Positions 47,601 through 59,600 of a stretch of DNA of 64,000 nucleotides are shown here, piece after piece. Both the position numbers and the translations under genes were made by a program. Within the stretch, counting starts at the first letter, position 1. Each line of letters begins with the position of its first letter. A model generated the notes under the pieces. The model was not told the DNA's origin. It searched no databases and worked only from the letters and a program-made list of their open reading frames with translations. The stretch comes from Nepenthes gracilis (taxonomy: Eukaryota > Streptophyta > Magnoliopsida > Caryophyllales > Nepenthaceae): assembly GCA_033239525.1 (NCBI GenBank), contig BSYO01000035.1, positions 8,220,627-8,284,626 on the forward strand, read 5' to 3'.

Positions 47601-50600
47601 CAAGGAAGCAATGAATTGTTCGTCAATCATAACCATTTGAAGGTGGATGAATTCACTGAAGTTGATTAGGCAGGTTCATCAAATTAGGTACTCAACTTTT
47701 GAATATTGCGCATTTTGTAGGAGGAAATTTAGTTACTTGGAGATGTAAAATGCAGATTGAGGTTATAACTTCCAATGCGGATGCAGAGATGAACGATGAA
47801 TGATGGCTTAAGGTCTATGCAAACTTCAATCGCTCAAGAAGCTTATGCGAGACTTGGTTTTACTGATAATTGATCTATGTTGCTCTACTGGGGCAATAAT
47901 GCACTCATCAATACTACGAACAGTCCTGGTCTGTTTGGCCAAATGTAAACACATTGAGGTGGATATGAATTTTATCAGAGAGAAGCTTGATAAAAAGATG
48001 AATTGTGCCTATTTAAAAGTGCTTGATAGTGTTGTATAAGATGGGCATGACTTTTTCAGCGGGTTGGTGAGTTCTTTGCTTGAAAGTACGATTTTTTTGA
48101 TCATATGTCTTACACGTGGAGGATGTTTATGTGAAAATCTATTATGGAGAAATAGAGAACTGATGGCTATTGGAAAATATCTCTGCAGCCCATCAGTCGT
48201 CTGTTTCTGCCTGTCCTCTCTCTACTTTCTACTCTTTCTGTTTTGCTCTCCATCTCACATAATAAGCAAAACTAACCAAAACTACATAAATCCACATTTG
48301 AACTAACTCATTTAGTTACTTGGTTTATTTTGACACATTTGTTGTGTAAGTTTTGGTAATCCGAATGTAAATTACTGATATTTATGTAAGAATTTTAAAA
48401 TAAAAAAATAGTAACATAGTGTATCTATTTTGTTAAAATTGTAGAATGCTTTTTTAATCGAAAAATTTCAATATATATCTACTTCAAATGTGCCACAATC
48501 CAAAGTAGTGAACCAGACTATCGATCCAATAACAATCTGAACTGAATTTGTCTCGGGATAGCATATCCAAGTGGTGTACTCAGGATAGCATATCGAAGAG
48601 GTGTACCTTGCTCATAAGTCATACCGTGTACTAGAGCTAAGTGGCTTACTCTGTGTCCATTTTTGTGCAAACGCTTGCCTATGGTATGTATAAAAATGTT
48701 AGGTATTCTTAAAAATTTGTGCTGCAAATGTAGATAATAGTGATACTTGTCCTATAGTCTGGATTTTATTTTGTTCTTTTTAATTACTCATTACAAATTT
48801 CGTTGAGTGGTTAAACTTTATTTATTTATCCAGCTATGTCTAGGCGAGTGTATTTATGTTGATGTTGCTAGTTTTTTCTGAATTTTAGGGACTAGTACCT
48901 TTTAGCGATTTTAGTTTTTGTAAGCTTTTTTCATGGATAATCTCTGAAGTCCTGAGAATTATGTTGTTTTCCTTTTTATGTGTATGGCTTTTGTTTTCAG
49001 TTTAATTGCATCTGTTACAAGCAGTACGGCTGCATTAAGGAGCAAAACCAACATTTTGATGGAGAAAGAGAAGATATATCTACAAATCAATCAGTTTCAA
49101 ACAAAGGTAGTAAGTTCATGCAATATATTTGCATTGCCATTGTTGTTATGCTGTCGTCTATTCCTTATTATATGTGCTATTAGATTCCAATTATAGTGGT
49201 AATGAAGGCAATGGGAATGGAGAGTGACCAAGAAGTTGTACAGATGGTTGGAAGAGATCCTCGTTACAGTTCTCTACTCTTGCCATCTGTTGAGGTAACT
49301 GTCATCATATATACCTATGTTTCTGTAGAATTACGGTAACACCCTATACATGTTTGAGTAGTATACATTGTATTCCATTATATATGAAGAGACAAGAAGA
49401 TATATGCCTTCTACAAATTGTTTACATGATATCATCTTCACAATCTTGGCATTAAAAAGAACAAAATAGGCAATATGCAAAGCTTTAGTAAACATATTGG
49501 CACTTTGAAGAGTAGTGTGAACTTAAGGATTCCTGTGCAACATGTTCGAAAACAGTGTATATGAATATCAATTTTCAATGTGATTATTCTGTGCATGTTT
49601 TTATGAACTTGAGGAAATATAAGTGGATAATAATTTTTTTGGAATATGCATGCATGGAAGATGATATGTGCTCATGCAAATCAGTTAATTGATTATTAAT
49701 TCGGCAAGTTCTTGCAATAGGATTCTATCTGGTTCAATATTCAGTTTTATCACTCAAGGGTGGTGAAACTATTGGTACCTTCTTGAAATATTGTTTCATA
49801 TTGATTGATTCTTTGAAGAGCATAAAACAATTTTGTTTCCTGTAAAGTCACAATCCTTGGATGTGGATCATTGATGGATGAAAATATCAGTATTGTTGCT
49901 ATATCAGACAATTTGTATTGGATATATTGGAAGAAAAAAATTTTAACAATTGTAAGTTGATAGACAATTATTGGTTATTATTTGGCTTATATGATAGCAT
50001 ATCGCTGTTTTATGTACTATATTGAAATATCAGTATTGGGGCCCAATACCAATATATATCGGTTGATATTTTTATTCATTTGGATCACTGAGTGGCAACT
50101 AGCCCAATATGCATCACAATTAGCGACCGAATGAGTGGAGGATGGACATAAAACTGAAGACCACAATGTTACCTTAGATATACGAAGGATGCACTTGATG
50201 CCTTAAGGTGATTATTTGTCAACGTGAGCATGAATTGACCTCTTGGTTCACAGCAGAGGTTAATGTCTGGTTTTGTGAAGGTGAAAGTAAAGCACCAACA
50301 TGATGATGAGAGTAACCAACAATTAAAATTATCCTTCCATTTTCCACTATGTATGTCTAGGATTCACATTCTAGAATACTGCACAAATATCCCATTCAAG
50401 AATGTCCTTGGACCTCCCACATCATCTCCACTTGTGAACATTCTAGAGTGAAGCATATGTCTCCTCTATTTTTTTTTATAAATTTTTAGGTCATCCTAGA
50501 ATTATCTAAAATCTTTTAGAAAATTATCTATCCTACATATACATCTTTGTACAATTACGCTGCACCTATGGGCATCCTCCATTTGTGTGTCACATCTGTG

Positions 50601-53600
50601 TGGCATATAATCTTTATGTTCTTCGGCCATCTGAGACATAAGGCTAGGAGATTTGGTCAAAACTGAAACCAATCTGCCTTTCTTTCACAATCAGTGGTCT
50701 CAAGTCAGAAGGGAAAAAAAAGAATTAAACCAACCTCCAAACGTTTCCACATATCAGCCTCATAATCAACTCAGGATAGGGTATCCATCATAATGAGCAA
50801 GAATCCATGACTTCTTTACCAGACTCCACTATAATTCAATGTTAGTGGACATAGCAGTAAACATTTCTTCCATTGAACTATTCTTCTGCTTCCTCAGTAG
50901 TAACAGTCATCGAGTTGGCAGAAACGTAAGTATGCTTCATGCCATTAGATATGTCATGTCTCCCAGCCACCACTTTACTCACTTCTGATCAAGTAAATGC
51001 TTAACTTTAATCTTGTATTCAGACTTGGTTTCATGATTTTTCACCTCATTGCTCCAATAGGGCTTAAGTTCCTGAGATAAATGACTTGCTCTCCACGATT
51101 CTCTTCTTATTGGCCTCATCTTAAGTGCAATTTGGTGATTTCTTGTTGTTGATGCTGGAACCTCAGGTTGCAATTAACCTTTGACAACTCTATTGCATTT
51201 AGCCATAATTACTTGGTTCATTGTCTGACTGTCATATGTAGACAGTCTCATATTACATAAGAGGTTATCGTTGATTCCAAATTCCTTATGTGGTATTGTG
51301 GTATGCAGTATGCATGGCCATTTGAAAATTCCTTCAACTCTGTTTTAGCCATGGCAATTATAGAAGGGGCCATGATAAAGAGTCAGGCCTATGTTGTCCT
51401 CTGCTGGGATGCCATGCTTTCTCCTTTAGTCAACTTCAACGGCCAATGATAGTTGAAACTTGAAAATTCTTGTTCTGAGGTTGCATGCGGTACTATGGCG
51501 TAAACAAAATTTTGAACTCCTATGACTACAGAATTAACATGAGACTTGGAATATTGAGTAAAGTCACCTTGTAACATATATGATAAGAAGTTGATTGCAA
51601 ACATTGCTCACAACCTTGTTCAGCATGCAAAACAAAGAGAGATTTAGGTGGACAGGAGTATAAACAAAGAATAGCCTGTCATGGATCTAATATTCTCTCT
51701 CTTTTCATGTGTTCGAAGATCTATGAGTTTGTACCTTTGCTAAAGGTCTTCTAGCCATGCGTTTCAATTCTATTGTTTGGTAGCATGGCCATGAGAGATA
51801 TTTTTGCTTCATCGTGAAGGGGAGCTTTAAATTTTTGTGCTTAGGTTTTTCAAGGTTGTATTTACATTTTTAGGACAACAATATTGTTGTTGTTTTAAAA
51901 TGGGTGTTGGTGAAGAAGAATTTCAAACTGCAAATCTTTCTTTCTTTTTTTTTTTTTTTTTTCTGTTTGCTTTTGTCTTTCCCTCTGTTCTTGGATATTC
52001 AGTTAAAATGATTAGTCCTTTACCTTTTGGAGTTTTATTTTTGTTAAGATAACTTTCCCCTTTCTGATTGACACTGTTGAATTTGGCAACTAGTTGGGAG
52101 TCTAGTTTGTGACATTAATTTGTGCTGGACTTGCATGTAGCCTTAAGTTTTCAAAATTCTTGCTGTTTTAGTTGTTCTCACTTCTGACCGCTGTCCCACA
52201 TTTCTCAATTTTGGCAGCCTTATAATTTTTTCTTAGCGTGCATGCTACATTTGAAGATACTTATGTCTTGTTCTAGCAAGATTTTTTTAAGGAAAGTGAG
52301 TTGATCACTTCTTTTAAGTAATGACTCTTGCAATAATAACCTTTGTCAAGTGAGGAAAGTTACGTCTTATTGTAGCAATAATTTTTTAAGGAAAGTGAGT
52401 TGATTACTTCTTTTAATCAATGAGCTCTTACAATAATCACCTTTTTTTAGTGAGGGATTTTGGTACAACTAAAGAAATATACAGCTTCTATCTTTATTTA
52501 CTAATCCAATGGTCTGAACTTTAGCTCCTAGACAGTTATAAATCTTGTAAAAAATCCCACCCGAGCTTTCCAGAAAATGGCCTGCGCTTCAGCTTTATTG
52601 TGTTGGAAGATCTGCTTATTCCTCGATAGCCATATATGATGGTGGTGGCTGCATTATTAGCTGTGACTGTTAATGTGAAGTGATGTCGGTTTTTGAAAAA
52701 AGAAATCAGCTGGTCACTTGTTATTCCCTTCCCACTGGTTAGCTTGCCTCTGGATCTCAGCCATCTCAGATTCTTCTCCCATATCTTATAGTGACAATAT
52801 TATTTTCTTGTTTATAAATTTATTTATTATGGTTTGTAATGTAATGGAAGTGAAACCACTGGTGCATTTCTTACATCATTCAGATCAGTTGGATATCTTG
52901 TACTTCTTGTCCCTTCTATATTTCATAGATTAAAATATTGGTATCTGTTTTAGTCATGACTGTATTGGTATCTTATGCCACTGATGAAGTTTTTTTCCAC
53001 GACTACATCAAAATTGAGATTTATACTAAAGTTTGACCATTTTTTATTGTATATCTTTTGTGTAAGTACTTTTGCAGCTTTGTTCAAGGGAATGAAGTCA
53101 ATGAACACCCTAGTAATAAAGAATCACTAGAAGCAAAATGGCGAAAGTAATACGAAACAAAGTTAACTTTGGCAATAAGCAACGAAATATTAGTAAGGAA
53201 ATTGTCATATAATACAGGTCAGGCAATAATTACCTCTGTGAGTTGTTCACCATGTTGATGTTCATTATGGAGTAAACCTTCATCATTGTTGCTCAGATTA
53301 GATGATGGATCTTTATATTCTTCTTCCTGTTAGCCATTGAAAAACTAATCAAAAAGGCCACTGGGAACTATATCATTACTATCGGTGAAACCTGTGATAC
53401 TCCCCAAATGGCTTGACTAGACACTGAGGACTTATAACGGTGGTTCCCTATGGTGGCCAATAAGTTGGTGCAAATTTAGGGGAGTGGCGATCCATGGAGT
53501 AAGGAGTGAAGGTTTATATCATAGTCATGTAAGATATCAGGGTGAGGGTGGGAACTGGAACTACTGTTACAACTGACACTAGGGGAATTCTACAATCCCA

Positions 53601-56600
53601 AAACCACCAAAACAATCTATCATCTCTTGAGATAACGAATTTCTAGCTCCTTGGGTCTCTTTTCCTCTTCTTCTATAGCTATGATGTAAATCAAAATTGA
53701 TACCTATCACATTATTTCGTAGGGTGGCACAAGACCGATCTCCAATGTAAGGGTAGTGAAGATGACTAGTTGGTCTAATAATCGAAGATACGAGCTCATC
53801 ATCACCATCATCAGTGTCATTACCCATGAGAAAGATTATCCCAAAATTGCCACCTCCACTCCTTGTGATTTGTAGTCTAAGGGAGAATAAATCTATCATC
53901 ATCTTTCCCTCTATTTTGACTCGGCCTTTTATAGATGAAAATATATTGAAACATATCTATATTGCGCCCTTATACAAATATTTTTTTTAATATCGCAACA
54001 ATATTGCGCTATGTTATAGTGGTGATATTCAGTTGTTTTTGTCAGTTTATGAATCTCAGTTTTTTTTTTTTTTTTTACTTTTGATATATCTGATACCCGT
54101 ACGTATTGTTTGATACGTCCAGTATTAATTTGGCCAGGGCCAATACGATACCAATGACAAAACTTTCATCTATGTTTGCTACTGATGTAGTTTCACCACT
54201 TGCTTCATCTCCTTCAAACTTTGATCTAAATTATCCTATCCATCTAGCAGGAGTTGCTCTCGGTCCTCCAATCATGAACCCAAAGAATCCTTTTCAAATA
54301 TATAATCATGGTTGATAAGATTATGTTCTTCCATTTCAGCTTGGGTTCTTCAAGTGGAAATCCTCATAATAGCCTTAAATTATAGTGAATATAGACTAAC
54401 GTAATCAATCTTTCATACTTTTTTCAAGTTGTTGTCTTGGTGCAGATAGGATAAAAGTACTCCAGACCTTCTACACCTCAAGCAAGAGGTAATTTGACTT
54501 ATAACCCAGACAACAAATCTCTGATGGTCAGGATTGTAACAACTGCAACTTATCCACCATCTAGCTGCGTAACAAATTATATTTAATGAATTTCGAAGGT
54601 TATCGCATCATTAAAGTCAGAAGACTCATCAAATGTAACTAAATTTATTAGGACTTGTAGATTAACTGCTCCTTATCTGTGCAAGGTGGATTCCAAGTGA
54701 TTCTTGTTTAGCCTGAAAGATCAATAACTAAGAAAGAAAACAATTCATGAATTTTAACATTGAAACTTGAATTTATGTTGTTCTTATTTTATTATCAAAG
54801 TCAGATTATAATATTTGGATAACCATTTTCACCTGTTCTATCACTTCCAAATGGTTGGAAAGCTTCTGGCTCTGTTGATTTTGGGGTTTCAAAAAGTACC
54901 CAGAATTAAAAAGAATGAATTAGTGTTTTAAAAATAAATATGAGGAGCTAATTAAACTGGATCTCGTAAAGTACATAAGAATACTTTCAAATTAAGTTAC
55001 ATATTTGTTGTATGCAACTAATGGTGGAGTTGGAAGTTCCACCTCTGCTCATTATTTTTCCCGGCCTTTACCTAAAAATGACAGTTGTCTTTGATTGCCA
55101 TTTTCACTTTGTCTAGCGTTATGAAGGAACACCATTGTTGGTTTCTCATCACCAGGACCAACCTTGGCATTTTAATCAGGGGTTCTTGCCTTTTAATTTT
55201 CTTATAGACCCTTCTAGTAAATCTGTCCCTAAAATAATTTTACTCACCTCATTAGCAAGGCCACTTTTTGTCCTCCCAAATCTTGAGGACTTACTATAAG
55301 ATTTGAACATGTTCCTCAGCCTTCTTTATTGTGATATATTGACTCTACATAAAGGACATTAGTGGCAAAACATGTAATGGCGAGTCCATTGACTCTCAGG
55401 CATTTGTCAAAATGTTCGTGAACTCAATCAGCCAAAATGAGTTATAAATATAGGTTGTTATTTTCTTTGCTTCTATTAGCACATCATCCATGCCAGACTT
55501 CTTTCTGAGATCCTTAAAAGCAAGATCCTGACAATACGGTGCACAACTACTTTAATGAAGATCCCTCTTCTTCTATATTAGCAGTTAGCTGACTATTCTT
55601 ATTGCTCCTCCCTGATCCAGACAATGCGGTGCACTACTACTTTAATGAAGATCCCTCTTCTTCTATATTAGCAGTTAGCCAACTGCTCTTATTGCTCTTG
55701 TCCATGACTATTTAAACAGCTATCTCTTCTTCAATCTCCTTGACCATCTAGTCCATCAGCTTGAAGTAGTACTATTTATTCCCACTATGTACATTCGTTG
55801 CCTTAACGGACATATGGGCAACTGTATGTCGAGGGTTATAAACCAAGAAATTAATTGGGTGTTTATGTGTTACATTTGTGCACCTGTCACACCTCATGAC
55901 TGCTTTGAGCTCTTGTTTGTTTGCAAGGCTGGGTCAATTTCCACCAAATGAGCCTGTGTCCTCGTAGGATCGATCAATTACCTCCTGCTCCCTGCTGTTT
56001 ATGTGTCCTACAATGAAATGATACAAGACTGAGGAATCTTTGAGCCGTCGCCATTTGTGCCACTTCCAAACGAGGTGGCTGTGCTCTGAATTGGTCTCTC
56101 TTGCAACTTATTTTGATTTCAGATTCACTCTCTTCTCACCATCTCGAACTGAACATCCCCATCATCATCTATTAGATACACCATATCCACGTTCTTACTC
56201 CTATATTGCCAATTAGATCCACATATAATTTTCTTTGAATCCTCTTCTTCTTTGATTTATGTTTCGTTTTCTCATTTGCATGGGTCTATATGAATTGTTT
56301 GTTTGAGTTATCCAGAAACTTGTTTACATGGAGCAATGCTCCCTCTAACATGGCCAAGATGCTCTTTGATCCTAATGATCCCCATGGAGCAAATTCCCAC
56401 GACAATATCCCTGCCTCCTTTTCTTGGTGCTACTGTAGGTACGGGGAACTCATACACAGTACCCTTTACATATGTAAAGAATTTAGATAAATAAACTTCA
56501 TACCCTAAACATAACTTGTAGTAATTATTAAAAATGAAGCATAGTTTAAATTAAAGCCATTTTAGTTTGTAATAATTACTTTTTGAAGTAAATAAATAAA

Positions 56601-59600
56601 TAAAATTCCCATAATCAGCAAACATACTACTTATTTAGGCTTTCCGGAACATATTGATCAAAGTCTATCCAAGGCCAAGCATAATATTTTCTTAATTCTA
56701 AGTATAGTTTGAGATTAAATGTCACGAACTTGGAATTTTAGCAGTCTAATTAATTATTTTTCATACATTTAAAATTTCAAATAATGTCAATAAATAACGT
56801 TGAAACTCAAAAATCTGGGTATGACAATCAATTATGCAGGACCCGACAAATCAAACCCGCACAGATCTCATTGGACCACCATCCGAACAAAATGACCTGC
56901 TCTCAAATAATCGTAAGGATAAAATGTTCACCAAGAAAATGCGATGCTGCACTGAATCCTACCTAGCTCTTGCTATAGATCCAAGCCTCCTACTCTAAGG
57001 GGGAGAAAAATAGAAAACGTGAGTCAAACATTCAAGAAGTATCATTATGAATAAAATCGTGCATACAAATCACAGGGAGAGCACATAAAATCAAATATCG
57101 AGGTCAACAACCAATTCTGCTTTGAACTTCATCACATATACCGAAATCATTGCACATCTATAGTAGATGCCAATCCAAATCCAAAATCAAGTCCAATTCC
57201 AATTTTTAATAACGGCTACATTTTCGGCCTATAGTATCTTTTATTATATCGGCTATATTTTAGGTCTGCATTTACTCGACCATATTTTATTATCGTATCG
57301 GCCACATTTTAGGCTTACAGCTACTTGGCTATCTTTTATTATTGTATCGGCTACATTTTAGGCCTGCAACTCTTGGACCATCTTTTATTATCATATCGGC
57401 TACATTTTAGGCTTATAGCTATTCAACTATTTGTTTATTATCATAGCGGTTTCATTTTAAGCATGTAACTGTTCCGCCATCTTTTATTATGTCGGTTACA
57501 TTTTAGGTCTATAGTTACTTGGCTATTTTTTGTTATTGTATTGGCTGCATTTTAGGCCTGTAGCTGCTGGACCATTTTTTATTATATTGGCTATATTTTT
57601 GGCCTGTAGCTACTCGGCCATCTTTTATTATATTGGCTACATTTTAGGCTTGCAGCTACTCGGCCATTTTTTATTATCATATAACCCACCCGGGCCTTGG
57701 ACCATCATGGTCCCACACAAATCGGCCCACTGGGCCTCGGACCACCACTGTCCCACACAAAGCGGTCGACTGGGCCTTGGGCTCCTTCCATTTCCATACA
57801 TACTTATATAAAATATACATGCAGAACATATCAAATACTGAGATAAAATAGAGATAGGGCAAGAGGATATTTGCCTTGACTTTATTCCAAACAGGCTTGC
57901 CAAAAGGATGCTCAAAGGTATTCGAATCGTGCACTTTTCTCTTTGCTTCGCTCGCCTCCTTCTCTCTCCTCCCTTTCTTTCTCCTTGCGCGCCGTTCCTC
58001 TACCTCTCTTCGTATTTCTCTTTCACCGATGGCAGCAACCAGGCGACGACAACAGTAGCAATGGCGGCATGTAAGCCATCAACGTTTCTATCTCTCCATT
58101 GGGCCTCATTTACTCATTTTTCATGATTCGGACGATTTTTCCTAAAATCAGTACATGCAACCACAAAATTGGCATCCACAATGAGAAGGGAAGAATTTAC
58201 TTACCTCGATTTCATCAATTTCCTCCAGTATCAGCGGTGGTGATGGTTCAATTGCTCAGCTCGCGATTCCTTCCTCTACTCACACCGGCGTACAAAATGG
58301 AGGGTAAACCATGGAAAGGGCTTCGTCAGCGTCCGATCCTGGCGTGGATTCCTCCAGTGATGGTGGTCGTTGCTCTCCTCGCACTGCCTTCCCTCTCTCC
58401 TCTTTTCCTTTCTCCTTCCCTCCTTTTCCTTCTTTTCTTTCTTTTTCCTTTCTCCTCTTGCTCTGCAGTGCCAGCGTCCGCCTTCCTTTTTATAATAATA
58501 ATATTATTTTATATTATTTATATTTATTTATATATATATATTATAATATCCAACCGGGATATTACATTAGTCATAATTTTTATTCATTTTTGTAATTTGT
58601 AAATATTATTTAAAAAGATTCTTCAGTTATCAGAACTTGTTGTTTAGATTTTTATAAAATATTTCTCAAATAGTTTGATTCAAACACCAAAGGCAAAGCC
58701 CAATCATAATGTTTCAATAACAATACTACTAAGAACTAAGTATAATTAAAATTTTAAATTGGTAATTTAATTAATTGATGTTCAAAAGTACTAAAATGAT
58801 TAGAGTAATTCAATAGTCCACATAGCATATGGATTTAGGCTCGCTAAAGCATCTGCTTAGGATTCTTGCAAATCATAATTGATATCTTGCATTATTAATT
58901 TCATAATTAACTGAACAATTACTTAAAATTCAATGATTAGCATGGCATATTATTTAGGCTTCTAGAAACAGCTTCGTCAAAACTCCAAGCATTTTTTGTA
59001 CCAAAAATTTTGATTTTTTTATTCTTAGAGAAAGGAAAAAATAAACATAAAAATCAGCAGTCAATAAAACATGTACAATTATGCTTATGTAACATAAATC
59101 GACAAATTCTAAATATAAATTTGAGTAGGTCATGAAATTGTAATATTCCAACTTTCCAAGTATTTTTGGGCTTTGTTTGAATTTGATTCTGAGTTCAAAA
59201 AACACTATTCAAATAGTGTTTTTCTGCCTAATATTCATTGTATATGATGTAGAACTATTCAGTTCTAGCTAATTTAAGCAAAAAAGGAAGAAAATAACGG
59301 ATTTAAAATTGAAATTACCATTCATTCTTCATGAACAATTCAGGTTTAAAATTGAAATTACCATTCATTCTTTATGAACAATTCAGGCCTCAATCTTAGA
59401 TCGACAACAAAGTCCAAGCTTTATAAAGATAAAATATGTTTGAACAACCAATTAATCCTTGGATGTGGTATGATTTTTGTTGGGTGTGGAGAAAGAATAA
59501 AAATATTGAATAAGTGGAGAAGAAGGTTGTGTTTGCTGTGTGTGGGAGAGGAGATTTGACAGTGGAAGCTCTTAATTTTGGGTCTTATAAATTATAATTG

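Noticed and set aside
54040..54315. A 69-codon plus-strand frame beginning [20 protein letters not shown]
   Set aside because: The frame overlaps a possible decayed MITE and has no family match or splice support.
57500..57690. A regularly spaced repeat considered as a CRISPR-like array
   Set aside because: Units are contiguous with no unique spacers, and the context is a plant LTR. It is a minisatellite.
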